NCBI GenBank assembly: GCA_021151625.1
Contig: JAGKWY010000062.1
Span: forward strand, 1-42,471
Direction of reading: 5' to 3'
Length of the DNA: 42,471 nucleotides
Origin: Gammaproteobacteria bacterium
GTDB taxonomy: Bacteria; Pseudomonadota; Gammaproteobacteria; Pseudomonadales; Cellvibrionaceae
Position numbers and translations under genes: made by a program. Position 1 is the stretch's first letter, and each line of letters starts with the position of its first letter. This document shows, piece after piece, positions 1 to 8,498 of the stretch. The notes below the pieces were generated by a model. That model saw only the letters and a list, made by a program, of their open reading frames with translations. It did no database searches and had not been told where the DNA came from.

Positions 1-248
1 GGGATGTTTTCATCCGCAACTATCTTCATAAAAGCTCGCTTATTGCCAGAAAAGGCGTGTATATGTTCTGTTTGCTGTAAAAGTAGGCGCCAAATAAATC
101 CAGGGAATAAAAAAATCAACCATAGCAGTTGTGCTTTGGCGAATTAGCATATACTTTATATAGTGATGGTGACGTTAAAACCATCGTTTGGAACCCGTTG
201 TCAGGGGTTACCCGCAGCGGGATCTACCTCAATTTAGGGGGTGGTATT

Positions 249-953
249 ATGAAGACCTCGCACACTGGCCACAACATGGATAATGTGGTTGATCTCTTCA
301 CCAGGAAAACCTATTCAGCTATTCATGATGAGCGCTTTATTCGCCTTGCTCCAGAACTGGACGGGCTTGAGATGCTCTATTCCAACGATACCAGCTCCGA
401 AAAACTCTACAGCCTGAAAATCCTTTGCTGGGGCCTGCGCGCCAACGGCGAAGTTGTGGGTTTAGTTCCCTGGCTGAATGATATAGTCCCCTGCCCTGAC
501 CTATGTGACCCGCTGAATGGTCACTGGGAAGGCTATTATGACCCGGGTATTGATGAGCTGTTTTTTGAAGCTCCCATGCATAAGGTCATAGAGCTTGAAA
601 CGGCAGCGGAATACTACGAAGTCCAATGTGATAGTGGCGATGATGTTATTCAGGAGCTACCGGACACCATAGGCACCCACGCTGTGCTGGCGGTACCGGA
701 TAGCAAACGCCTCTCGCTGGTAGAAGTGGTCAGCTGGTGCCTGCATTATGATGGCAGTGTGTACGCCATGATTAGCGACCCGGCCAAGGTAGTTAGCACA
801 CCTGTACTGCCCGGCGATGACTCGCTGTACGAAGCACAAGCCAGCGAGCAATTCCGTTACTTCTTCCAGCATCAGATTGCCAACAAAATCAAAGCGGAAG
901 ATCCAGAAGCGCTTGCCGCCATTTCTTTGCTGGTTGATGGTATGCAAACCTGA
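249..953 (+). CDS. Hypothetical acidic protein, 234 aa
   Basis: I do not recognise this protein. The open frame extends upstream to 129, but the ATG at 249 is preferred because a purine-rich AGGGGGTGG sits just before it. The product is soluble (no signal peptide or membrane segment), acidic, and rich in Asp/Glu and aromatic residues. It has a Trp/Pro/Cys-rich centre (VPWLNDIVPCPDLCDP at about residues 73-88). It stands alone between the window edge and a bidirectional hairpin terminator. The 248 bases before it hold no gene I can support. Clean codon use over 234 codons and the terminator make a real gene likely; no function is proposed. Confidence 0.7.
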   Translation: MKTSHTGHNMDNVVDLFTRKTYSAIHDERFIRLAPELDGLEMLYSNDTSSEKLYSLKILCWGLRANGEVVGLVPWLNDIVPCPDLCDPLNGHWEGYYDPGIDELFFEAPMHKVIELETAAEYYEVQCDSGDDVIQELPDTIGTHAVLAVPDSKRLSLVEVVSWCLHYDGSVYAMISDPAKVVSTPVLPGDDSLYEAQASEQFRYFFQHQIANKIKAEDPEALAAISLLVDGMQT

Positions 954-977
954 CCAGCAAAAAAAGCTCCAAAAAAA

Positions 978-1002
978 TAACGCCGCATCTGCGGCGTTTT
1001 TT
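978..1002 (+). terminator. Bidirectional intrinsic terminator
   Basis: A GC-rich hairpin with arms AACGCCGCA/TGCGGCGTT is flanked by an A-run on the left and a T-run on the right. It can therefore end both the plus-strand gene stopping at 953 and the minus-strand tusA stopping at 1026. Confidence 0.85.
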
Positions 1003-1025
1003 ATGCCTGTAAAATAGAAACCGGA

Positions 1026-1262
1026 TTATTTACTCTTACGAATGTAATAAAAATATTGCGTCTCGGTTTTTTTCTGATCGATCAACTCATGACCAAGAAA
1101 CATACAAAATTTTGGAATGTCGCGCTGCGTTGACGGATCGGTTGCAATCACCTCAATGAGATTGCCAATTGCCACTTCTTTGACAGCTTTATGCAGCATC
1201 ATAACCGGCTCGGGGCAAAGCAAACCGGAGGTATCCAAAGTTTTATCAATTTGTTCATTCAT
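1026..1262 (-). CDS. tusA: Sulfur carrier protein TusA
   Basis: A 78-residue protein of the TusA/SirA/YeeD family. In known members it accepts persulfide sulfur from a cysteine desulfurase and passes it to the TusBCD/E relay for 2-thiouridine at tRNA position 34. The hallmark LLCPEPVM motif (active Cys at residue 16) is present in its usual N-terminal place, and the length matches the family (about 80 aa). The protein is cytoplasmic. It is monocistronic: it ends at the bidirectional terminator and is divergent from the small unknown gene at 1374. The Shine-Dalgarno sequence is weak. Confidence 0.93.
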   Translation of the reverse strand: MNEQIDKTLDTSGLLCPEPVMMLHKAVKEVAIGNLIEVIATDPSTQRDIPKFCMFLGHELIDQKKTETQYFYYIRKSK

Positions 1263-1373
1263 AGTTTTAAATCGTCTATAAAAATTTCAGCACATAGCCA
1301 AGTGATTGCTATGATTAACTCATGGGAAAATTAAGTCAGGAGAAAACTTTTCACTACCGAGGAACATTGTTCG

Positions 1374-1775
1374 ATGTCTCGGAAACCGATAGACGATTAT
1401 ATGCCCTCAGACTTTTTTAGTCGCCAGTCACTGGAGCTAACTTTCCGCTTGCTGCGCAACAACCATCCATTATTGGCTCACACAGTAAAGCAAACCATCG
1501 ATTCCGCCACCGCAGTTTCTTTCGAAGATTTGCAATCCGCTTACACCGGTGAAATGTTGCGCAACAAAGATGTACTGGAAGCGTTAAAAGCGCACACCAT
1601 CGGCAAAATAGTTTCCGTACTTACCGATATTGGCGAAGAGGCCCTGCGCAAACACGACCTTCCACCAAGTCACATGACCTTGTTACGCTCACTCATCGAG
1701 GACTGGGTACAACTCACTGAATGGGTATTGCAACACACCGCAACAGATATGCAGGATAAAACCGCTTACCAATAG
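1374..1775 (+). CDS. Hypothetical alpha-helical protein, 133 aa
   Basis: Not recognised. The product is predicted helical and soluble, with no signal peptide, membrane segment or metal-binding cluster. It reads like a small bundle (leucine-rich stretches at about residues 18-30, 60-90 and 103-125). GAGGA lies about 9 bases before the ATG. It is divergent from tusA and convergent with rlmM, ending 11 bases from the rlmM stop with no room for a terminator. Codon use resembles the neighbours. It is probably a lineage-specific conserved gene of unknown role. Confidence 0.7.
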   Translation: MSRKPIDDYMPSDFFSRQSLELTFRLLRNNHPLLAHTVKQTIDSATAVSFEDLQSAYTGEMLRNKDVLEALKAHTIGKIVSVLTDIGEEALRKHDLPPSHMTLLRSLIEDWVQLTEWVLQHTATDMQDKTAYQ

Positions 1776-1786
1776 TTCAGGCTTAA

Positions 1787-2839
1787 TTAAAATACGCGCA
1801 AGTGCCCTGTTACTTCTTCACGATCGTGATACAGCTGCTTAAATTGAATATCCACACGAAAACCCGCTTTTTCTAACTCGGTAACAATTCGCTCCTCACA
1901 TTTTTTCACTTCCATATAACGCTGTTTCATGGGCAGTTTTAAATTAAATACCGCCTCACGACAATATTTTTTAGTAAACCATTTGATAATCATACTGGTA
2001 ACGCGCGCAGGCTTATCCACAATGTCACACACCAACCAATCCACTGGTTTTTTGGGTTCATATAAAAAACCATCGCTGAGCATATGGGTTACCTGCCCGG
2101 TTTCCATCAAGTTTTTATCCATTGGCCCATTGTCGACCGCTTCCACAAACATGCCGCGCTGCACCAACTGCCAGGTCCAGCCGCCCGGAGCAGCACCGAG
2201 ATCCACCGCACGCATACCGGAAGCCAAACGTTCTTCCCAATCATCCGCTGCAATAAAATGATGCCAGGCCTCTTCCAGTTTTAATGTGGCGCGACTGGGT
2301 GCTTCTTTGGGTAAACGTAAACGGGTAATACCCATTGGCCAGGGCGAAGCATTATTAATTGGACTGATTCCAAGATAAGCCTGGGTCCCCGAGATAAATA
2401 CCAGATGCATACGCACTGAACTTTTAGCAGAAAAAAGTGAAGCCGCACGCAATGCTTTTTCAAACGGCGCAGTAAATTTCTTGCACAATCCCGAAAGTTC
2501 TTTTCCCTCATTGGTGTCGACGGTTTCGATCACCAACTCGCGCACCTCGCCTATTTCCTGCGCGATAGCAAGCAACGGACTTACACGATCTGCCACCGGT
2601 AAATCACTTATCATTTCAGCACATGCAAACCACTGGCGTGCAAAAATAAACTTGCGAAACCGCAGCATTTTAATTAACTGACTAGCACCGTCTGGCTCGT
2701 GGGTGATAAATAAAACATAAGCGCTGTTATCTTTGGTTTTACTATAACCATAAATACCCAAATCACCCGCCAGTTCGGTAATTTCTGCGGAGCACTCTTT
2801 TTCAAACCCCGGGCGACAATGTAAAAATAAATGATTCAC
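1787..2839 (-). CDS. rlmM: 23S rRNA 2'-O-methyltransferase RlmM
   Basis: RlmM methylates the ribose of C2498 (E. coli numbering) in 23S rRNA using SAM. Family hallmarks are visible: N-terminal CRPGFEKEC typical of RlmM, a THUMP-like region, the SAM-binding DLGAAPGGWTWQL at about residues 209-221, then FNLKLPMKQRY and LYHDREEVTGH near the C-terminus. The frame is open to a GTG at 2869, but the internal GTG at 2839 aligns with the usual family start (M-N-H-L-F-L-H-C) and is preceded by AAAGAGAAA, giving 350 aa. The E. coli protein is somewhat longer at the C-terminus. yheU lies 43 bases upstream on the same strand and is probably co-transcribed. Confidence 0.93.
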   Translation of the reverse strand: MNHLFLHCRPGFEKECSAEITELAGDLGIYGYSKTKDNSAYVLFITHEPDGASQLIKMLRFRKFIFARQWFACAEMISDLPVADRVSPLLAIAQEIGEVRELVIETVDTNEGKELSGLCKKFTAPFEKALRAASLFSAKSSVRMHLVFISGTQAYLGISPINNASPWPMGITRLRLPKEAPSRATLKLEEAWHHFIAADDWEERLASGMRAVDLGAAPGGWTWQLVQRGMFVEAVDNGPMDKNLMETGQVTHMLSDGFLYEPKKPVDWLVCDIVDKPARVTSMIIKWFTKKYCREAVFNLKLPMKQRYMEVKKCEERIVTELEKAGFRVDIQFKQLYHDREEVTGHLRVF

Positions 2840-2882
2840 AATTTTCTCTTTATTGATTGGGATGACCACTCATTACAGGCCA

Positions 2883-3113
2883 TTATTCGTGCTCAAGCAA
2901 TTCGGCATCGCGACGCGGTAAAATACTTACCGATTCAGTAGCAGTATCAAATACCACCACGACTTCGCGTCGTTTAAGTAATTGTTTGATTTGTTCAACT
3001 TTTACACTGAGCGATATTTCTTCCTCACCGTAATCGGTGCCCTCACGGGTAATGAATTCTTCAATCAATCCTTGCAATGCATCGCTCGATAATTGCTCAT
3101 AGGGAATAATCAT
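2883..3113 (-). CDS. yheU: YheU family protein (UPF0270)
   Basis: A 76-residue member of UPF0270 (YheU), a small gammaproteobacterial family without an assigned biochemical role. The family signature is clear: MIIPYEQLS at the start, LIEEFITREGTDYGEEE at about residues 16-32, and an ending in the IxPR type. It is cytoplasmic and lies directly upstream of rlmM on the same strand. The start has little Shine-Dalgarno complementarity, but family alignment fixes the Met. Confidence 0.88.
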   Translation of the reverse strand: MIIPYEQLSSDALQGLIEEFITREGTDYGEEEISLSVKVEQIKQLLKRREVVVVFDTATESVSILPRRDAELLEHE

Positions 3114-3252
3114 CTAACGCTACCAATTTTCATTGCATTCAACTCTGGTTCAAACCCGGTTTGATTTCTGACTTGTTCAGGTAACACAAGCGGAGTAATC
3201 TTGGCTTAAACCTACCAATGCTGTATCAACAATTTAACAATAAGGATGCAAC

Positions 3253-3560
3253 GTGAACACGCAACTCGTATTGACTGTCCTCTGCGATGACCGCCCCGGC
3301 GTAGTCGAACAACTGGCCCAAACCATGGCATTGTACGCGAAATCGCCCAGGCCTTCGCCGCGCGCCATATTAACATGGGTGAACTGGAAACCGCCTGCTC
3401 CAGTATGCCCTGGTCCGGCGAACCGCTATTTGAAGCTACCGGGGTGATTGAAGTCCCCAAAACCGTGGATATGAATGAACTCTACGATTACCTGGACAAG
3501 ATTGCCGATGAGCTGGCAGTTGATATACGACTAGAGTCATCTACTGAGCGCAACAACTAA
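3253..3560 (+). pseudogene. Decayed GcvR-like double-ACT protein (internal deletion plus frameshift)
   Basis: GcvR-type regulators have two ACT domains and about 170-180 aa. Here a GTG start (AAGGA upstream) opens frame 1 with the start of ACT domain 1, reading LTVLCDDRPGVVEQLAQT. At about 3321-3329 the homology jumps to the matching point of ACT domain 2 in another frame (GIVREIAQAF, then INMGELETAC, SGEPLFEA and DELAVDIRLES), running to the stop at 3560. Roughly 70 codons, covering the end of ACT1 and the start of ACT2, are missing, and the join is out of frame. Frame 1 continues as nonsense to 3447. The likely cause is recombination between similar DRPG-coding segments; an assembly collapse is the alternative. 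Confidence 0.8.
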
Positions 3561-3587
3561 CCCCCCTGCTCAAAATCCCCTGTCTCC

Positions 3588-3623
3588 AAATATTAAGGGC
3601 CACTGTTGTGGCCCTTAATATTT
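3588..3623 (+). terminator. Perfect 16-bp-arm bidirectional terminator
   Basis: The arms AAATATTAAGGGCCAC and GTGGCCCTTAATATTT flank a TGTT loop, with A/T-rich outer ends on both sides. It lies between the converging gcvR-like remnant and the DUF2721 gene. On the minus strand it is the first good terminator after the whole MSHA operon. Confidence 0.85.
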
Positions 3624-3648
3624 ACGCCGCATAGTTTATACAACGCAA

Positions 3649-4059
3649 CTAATGCTTGCGTCGCTCCAGCTCAGCATCAAATTTTTCCAATTCAATATTG
3701 ATTGCCTTGGTTGAGATATTCACTTCATAAAAAGAAAATAATAGCGATACCACCAATAAAATCAGGCTGGTAGCAAACAGATACATACCGGCAACTTGAA
3801 AAGCCAGCAGCAATGAAAACATCGACAGCGTACAAAACACAAATGACAAGACACCAAACGCCTGCATAAAACGAATAACCGTCATTCGGATACGCAGGTT
3901 TTCAATTTGACGAATAACCAGATCCCGGCTGGGTGCGTTTTCCAGATTGCTTAGCTGACGAATCACATTCGCCAGTGTTACAAAACGATTGGTATACGCG
4001 AGCATCAATAATGAAATTGCAGGAAACAATAAACTGGGAGTGGTAATGGTCATTTCCAT
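3649..4059 (-). CDS. DUF2721 family inner-membrane protein
   Basis: A 136-residue membrane protein matching DUF2721 (function unknown). A first hydrophobic segment (about residues 8-26) is followed by a charged region with the typical LVIRQIENLRIRM pattern. Two strong transmembrane segments follow (about residues 64-88 and 91-112), then a charged, coiled-coil-like C-terminus ending in ERRKH. It starts 22 bases after the mshQ stop and may be the last gene of the MSHA transcript. The link looks positional only; this family is not a known pilus component. A second in-frame ATG two codons later could be the true start. Confidence 0.85.
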   Translation of the reverse strand: MEMTITTPSLLFPAISLLMLAYTNRFVTLANVIRQLSNLENAPSRDLVIRQIENLRIRMTVIRFMQAFGVLSFVFCTLSMFSLLLAFQVAGMYLFATSLILLVVSLLFSFYEVNISTKAINIELEKFDAELERRKH

Positions 4060-4081
4060 AAATACATCATCCGGTATATGA

Positions 4082-7000
4082 CTATTGGAATCTTTCGCGC
4101 CAATAGATTACACGGTCATGTCCACGGTAGCTACCAAACTGATACCTGGCCCTCAAGTTACAATCCGCACTGCGATTAACATGCGCATCCGGGAGCTGAC
4201 AATTTGCATCAGTTGGAACACCATCCAGGCTATTCCAATCAAACCGCAACCAGGGATAATTCGTTAAATTGATATTCACCAGGAAAGGATCAGAACTCGC
4301 AGCAGTACCAGTCGGCATTGTAAAGAAATGCCTTGCATCACCATTTACAAAACCAATATTAGTAGCTGCCACCGAAGAATTTTGCGCGTTAGTAACACTA
4401 TAAGTACCGGTAGTTTGGCCCGTAACTGCACCACTGGTAATTAATGAAACGTTTAAGTTCGCAGGCGTTGAAATACTTCCCGATGGATAAGAAATTACAC
4501 TACGTAAAATTGTCGAGCAACTATCACTTGTGTATTTAATAAAAACATTTCCCGTCCAATATTCAGTGAAAAAATTTACCGGCAAATCTGCTGTCTCCGG
4601 CCCAAAGGCATCATCGAGACGCACACGACCATAACGCATTACCAAGGGAGCCCCAAGTGTTATCGCGGTACAACTTCCGGTGCAAGAACCAGTTGTATTG
4701 GGGTTCATGTTTAACGCTTGTAATTGCCGCGAATCCAGCGCATCCGTTAAACGAAGCCCTAACTGTAAATTATCAAAAGGACCATCGGGGGCAGTTGAGT
4801 TTTGGCGAGCAAAATTGGTATTTGATGTTGCCGTAAGCTCTCTAACACCGCTGACCCAGGTTGTTGCCGGAGTGGTTACACGCGCACCAAGATTTACGCA
4901 GTTATCTGCGTTTTCAGCAACCCATTCAATATTCGCATATCCAGAACCGGAAACCGAACCAGAGCCCGTTGAGCAACCCGCAGCTGAACTGGAACTCCCA
5001 CTGAAACCAACACTGGAACTGGAGCTTGAACTGGAGCTCGCAATTGATTCATAGTAATTAGTAGTCACAGTTTCGTTGGTACTACGTGCTTCCACGCGAT
5101 ACAGCAACGTCATGTTTTGTCCCATATAGCTAAAATTAAACCCGGCACCAACACAAGCCGAGGTTATTGTTGCGTTAGCCAGAGTAAAATGATCCGGATA
5201 AAAACGCCCCGCCACAATATTTCCATCACTGAAATTGGGGATATTTCCCGCCCCCAAATAATCAGAATCGGTGAGCGATGGCGTAATGCGAATACTGCCT
5301 ACCTGGTTCCATTGAATATCGGGATTAACAAAGGTACCGGCCGGGGTTGTTGCTGAAAAACTCCCGGTATTAGTTAAGCCAGTCAAGGTGCCACCCACGG
5401 GATGAACCAATGTTGAAGCCGTCAACGAAATTGCATTTTTCTCTGATGTAGTTTCATTGCCAAAATTTGGAGTTGGTGAACCACTCGCGTTACGTGCTTG
5501 TATAAGCACCTTAAATTTTTCGTTAGCGGCAACAAAACCTGCACCTGTAGTTGTCGTTCCCGGGGAAGCCGCGTTCGCCAGGGTGGTAATACCACTCACC
5601 GTCAGTGTGTGAGGCTTAACTACAAACTGATTACTATTTCCCGTCAACGTAATAGCCGGATTACTGCCCGAGGCGGGCAAACTTACCTGCCCATGCAGAC
5701 GAATAGCACCTACATCCGTGTAATTAAACGGAATCGAAGCTATACCCGAGGCGTTAAAGGTAAGGGAAACAGCTTGATAAGTTGATACAGAATTATTTGG
5801 ATTGGCGCTAATGCTCACACCATTAATCGTCAACTGCTGCCCGGCAATGCACGCCGTCGGGTTTCGACATTCATAAGCAAGATTAACATTACGCGTGCCG
5901 GTAATTTGCGCCACGCAGGTACCTGTTGTGGTATCAGTACGTACTGCACGCAGTACCAAATTATTATTTGCAGTGCCTGCAACCTGGGTAGCAATTGCAG
6001 TATAAGAAGCCGAGTCATTGTAAAAACCCAAAATCGCACTGACAAAAGTAATGCTCGGGTCATAGGAGGCGCTTTCCGTACGGGTGCCATCTGTTACATT
6101 AATATTTAAGGTTGCTGCTGTCGTTTGCTGCAAATATTTTGTTGCTGCACTGGTACTGCCATTAAATGTGAAAGTATTTCCACCAACCCAGGTGCCAGTT
6201 GCAGGCAAAGTGGTTAACGTAATTGTTGTACCGTTAGCAGGGTTAACCGTACTACCCGAGCTGTTATAGGCGGTAATAGTAATAGCCGCCGCATCGCAAG
6301 TTACCGCTGGGGTGGTGAGAGTAATGCGATAATGATCCACTGATGTCGCAGCGCTATTACAAGCACTTGCAGGCGTAGAATTGGGAACGCAAGTTCCGTA
6401 AACAGCACCACCATTAGTAATATTTACTGTTGAATAACCTGGTGCAGTCAGGTTTCCGTAGACAGTGGAATTATTCACATTAATCGGGCCGCTGTTACTG
6501 CTGATAGTAATTGAGTTTGAACCAGAGCCCAGCACACTGCCACTTTGAATCGTCACAGTACTCGCACCACTAATACTGCCGCTCGTCATAGTTACACCGG
6601 AAAATGTAGCCGTATTAAATGCTGTCATTACAAAAGCGCCGGCGATAGTGCCGCCTGTAATGCTCATACCAGATTGTGCTTGAGCACCACCACTTAAGTT
6701 GGTTCCGTTAGTCGTAATCGTATTGCTATTACTGGTTATCTTTCCGGTGACAGCACCGCCAGTGAGATTAATATTTCCGCCCGTGGTAATTGTTCCGGTT
6801 ACAGACGTTCCGATCAAAGTGATATTGCTGCTATTTGCGGTGATATTGCCATATATCGTATTGGTATTGCCCGACTGAATAGCGCCGTAGTTGGAAACCA
6901 GATTAATGCGGTTTGATACAGTACCAATGGTGTTATTGGTAAGCACAAAGCCATCATCCGCGGAAATAGTGATTGTCGTATTAGCTGTTAAAATATCACC

Positions 7001-7201
7001 ACTGCCCAAGGTAACCCGTCCATTACCGGTACAGGTATAAGTAGTGCCTGATACGCTCCAACTGGTATTACAAGGTGGATAAGAACCACTTGTTAAATTA
7101 TAAGTTGCGGCCTGCACATTCACAGCAAAGAATAAAATAATTAAACCAACAATAGAGTTGAATGATTGATAACACTGAAAACAAATTAGGCGCGCAATCA
7201 T
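4082..7201 (-). CDS. mshQ: MSHA biogenesis protein MshQ-like (DUF6701 C-terminal region)
   Basis: A 1039-residue exported protein at the 3' end of the MSHA operon. A signal peptide (about residues 1-31, cleavage after VNVQA) is followed by about 250 residues of Thr/Ser/Asn/Gly-rich short repeats (for example NITLIGTSVTGTI) that look like a beta-helix. The rest resembles the large MshQ/DUF6701 beta-rich region. Cys residues are scattered, suiting disulfides outside the cytoplasm. A poly-Ser insertion lies at about residues 719-745. In other MSHA systems MshQ is predicted to be exported or pilus-associated and is often tied to an adhesin-like role. Its ATG lies 4 bases after the mshP stop, with GGGAG inside the mshP end as ribosome site. 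The lectin-like N-terminal domain seen in many MshQ proteins was not recognised here. Confidence 0.78.
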   Translation of the reverse strand: MIARLICFQCYQSFNSIVGLIILFFAVNVQAATYNLTSGSYPPCNTSWSVSGTTYTCTGNGRVTLGSGDILTANTTITISADDGFVLTNNTIGTVSNRINLVSNYGAIQSGNTNTIYGNITANSSNITLIGTSVTGTITTGGNINLTGGAVTGKITSNSNTITTNGTNLSGGAQAQSGMSITGGTIAGAFVMTAFNTATFSGVTMTSGSISGASTVTIQSGSVLGSGSNSITISSNSGPINVNNSTVYGNLTAPGYSTVNITNGGAVYGTCVPNSTPASACNSAATSVDHYRITLTTPAVTCDAAAITITAYNSSGSTVNPANGTTITLTTLPATGTWVGGNTFTFNGSTSAATKYLQQTTAATLNINVTDGTRTESASYDPSITFVSAILGFYNDSASYTAIATQVAGTANNNLVLRAVRTDTTTGTCVAQITGTRNVNLAYECRNPTACIAGQQLTINGVSISANPNNSVSTYQAVSLTFNASGIASIPFNYTDVGAIRLHGQVSLPASGSNPAITLTGNSNQFVVKPHTLTVSGITTLANAASPGTTTTGAGFVAANEKFKVLIQARNASGSPTPNFGNETTSEKNAISLTASTLVHPVGGTLTGLTNTGSFSATTPAGTFVNPDIQWNQVGSIRITPSLTDSDYLGAGNIPNFSDGNIVAGRFYPDHFTLANATITSACVGAGFNFSYMGQNMTLLYRVEARSTNETVTTNYYESIASSSSSSSSSVGFSGSSSSAAGCSTGSGSVSGSGYANIEWVAENADNCVNLGARVTTPATTWVSGVRELTATSNTNFARQNSTAPDGPFDNLQLGLRLTDALDSRQLQALNMNPNTTGSCTGSCTAITLGAPLVMRYGRVRLDDAFGPETADLPVNFFTEYWTGNVFIKYTSDSCSTILRSVISYPSGSISTPANLNVSLITSGAVTGQTTGTYSVTNAQNSSVAATNIGFVNGDARHFFTMPTGTAASSDPFLVNINLTNYPWLRFDWNSLDGVPTDANCQLPDAHVNRSADCNLRARYQFGSYRGHDRVIYWRERFQ

Positions 7202-7204
7202 TTA

Positions 7205-7708
7205 TTACTGCTCCCGATAAGAGCCGACCTGAACGGTACGGGTCGCACGAAATTGTTGGGCGCCACAAGCTCCAACGCTTGTCAGCGTATAAAAACTGAC
7301 AGTAACGCCCACAGCAGCCGTGGTTGCATAATTTGCCGCTGTCGCTGCATTGCAATTAGTGTTATCACGATAACGGCAGGTGCACGTCACTTGCGCTGTG
7401 CACATCTTCAAGCCATCTACACCGGGAAAATTATGGTTAATCGCCATATTTGCGCAGGCTAAATCTGTTGCCTGTCGGGTAGCTGTATTTAAAAATAAAG
7501 CCTGCATTCCACGCTGAGCACCACTTTCAGCAGCATAAAACGTCTGGACATTGGAGAACTCCTGTATACCGGACATTTGGGTTTGTGTACTGGTACGCGA
7601 AATAGTCACCGCCAGCGCTGCCATTACCACCAAAATAAATAAAGCCAGTGGCAATAAAAAACCACGCTGGTGATGGGCTGAAATTTTTGCAGGAAATTCA
7701 GGGGACAT
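7205..7708 (-). CDS. mshP: MSHA pilus minor pilin/assembly protein MshP
   Basis: A 167-aa PilX-like protein. A hydrophobic N-terminal segment (FLLPLALFILVVMAALAVTIS, about residues 17-37) follows a short basic leader ending in QRG, as in class III-type prepilins. The motif YAAESGAQRGMQAL is typical of PilX/MshP proteins. A Cys-rich C-terminus follows (MCTAQVTCTCRYRDNTNC). The frame is open to 7810, but the ATG at 7708 overlaps the mshO stop by 11 bases, the usual operon coupling. It is inserted in the inner membrane and probably helps prime pilus assembly as a minor pilin. Confidence 0.85.
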   Translation of the reverse strand: MSPEFPAKISAHHQRGFLLPLALFILVVMAALAVTISRTSTQTQMSGIQEFSNVQTFYAAESGAQRGMQALFLNTATRQATDLACANMAINHNFPGVDGLKMCTAQVTCTCRYRDNTNCNAATAANYATTAAVGVTVSFYTLTSVGACGAQQFRATRTVQVGSYREQ

Positions 7709-8498
7709 TACGAATAAATACCCCCTGCGTATAAGTGATAGTCTCGCCGCCAGAGGAAACACCCAATGCGATATTAATCCGCGCATTGCGATTCTCACTG
7801 CCATTCGCAAGACTAAATGGTGTGGCCGTAGTTATTCCCTTTGCAAGCACATCAAAAGCACCTGCAGGAGGAGTGTCGATCACAGTTAAATTGCCATAAA
7901 AACGTAACTCTGAGCCGACCACACAAAAGGCCAAGGGATTATCTAATAAATAATAACGCTTGCTCATTGAATTACGTTGCCATGTGTGCGCCGCCGCAAT
8001 TTGGAGCGCATTGCCGATATAACCGGTATAGGCTTCACGCGAGCCAGCAGTTGCGCCATATATATCCTGATGCCGATTAGCGCCTATCACCAAATGACGT
8101 GCTGTACCAAAATCTACCGTGACCTGCGTGGCAGGAATGTTGGCAGTTGCTGTAACCCCATTAGTACCATCCGCAACCAGATTAAAATAATTGCCGCCGG
8201 CAACAATTGGCATAAATTCAATGCAAGTACCTCCATTTAAAATGCGAATAGAATTCGGCAACGCCACTCGCAATTGGCGAGTCATGCGCTCCAATGCTTG
8301 CCGGGTAGTATTTACCAATAATGCACGCGTTTGCGTGCGCTGATAGCCCTCTGTGGTTCTAACTACAAACCCGGTACCTATGGTAGCCAGAATGGCCAGG
8401 ATCACAATAACGGCAACCATTTCTACCAGCGTAAAACCGCTGCGCTTACAAACCCGTTTCTGTTTCACTCCCTGCTTAATGAAAAAAAATTTTTCCAT
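7698..8498 (-). CDS. mshO: MSHA pilus minor prepilin MshO
   Basis: A 266-aa type IV prepilin. The processing site G/FTLVEM with Glu at +5 lies at about residues 21-26 after a basic leader (KRVCKRS). It is followed by the hydrophobic assembly helix VAVIVILAILATIGTGFVV. The helix continues into a PulJ/MshO-like body (ALERMTRQLRVALPNSIRI) with a globular C-terminal half. Its start codon overlaps the mshD stop by one base, and its end overlaps mshP. It is assigned as a minor pilin of the MSHA fibre from sequence type and gene order. Confidence 0.88.
   Translation of the reverse strand: MEKFFFIKQGVKQKRVCKRSGFTLVEMVAVIVILAILATIGTGFVVRTTEGYQRTQTRALLVNTTRQALERMTRQLRVALPNSIRILNGGTCIEFMPIVAGGNYFNLVADGTNGVTATANIPATQVTVDFGTARHLVIGANRHQDIYGATAGSREAYTGYIGNALQIAAAHTWQRNSMSKRYYLLDNPLAFCVVGSELRFYGNLTVIDTPPAGAFDVLAKGITTATPFSLANGSENRNARINIALGVSSGGETITYTQGVFIRNVP

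Noticed and set aside
1..248. Upstream extension of the first gene to 129 or a partial gene at the window edge
   Set aside because: The 249 ATG has the only good ribosome site, and no frame in 1-248 shows a recognisable protein end.
4981..5045. Poly-Ser coding tract in mshQ as a simple-sequence repeat for phase variation
   Set aside because: Serine codons are mixed, so the DNA is not a homogeneous repeat likely to slip out of frame.
5830..6090. Open frames on both strands within the mshQ repeat region, such as 5830-6090 minus and 4680-5054 plus
   Set aside because: They are shadows of low-complexity Ser/Thr/Asn codons; no start signals and no recognisable proteins.
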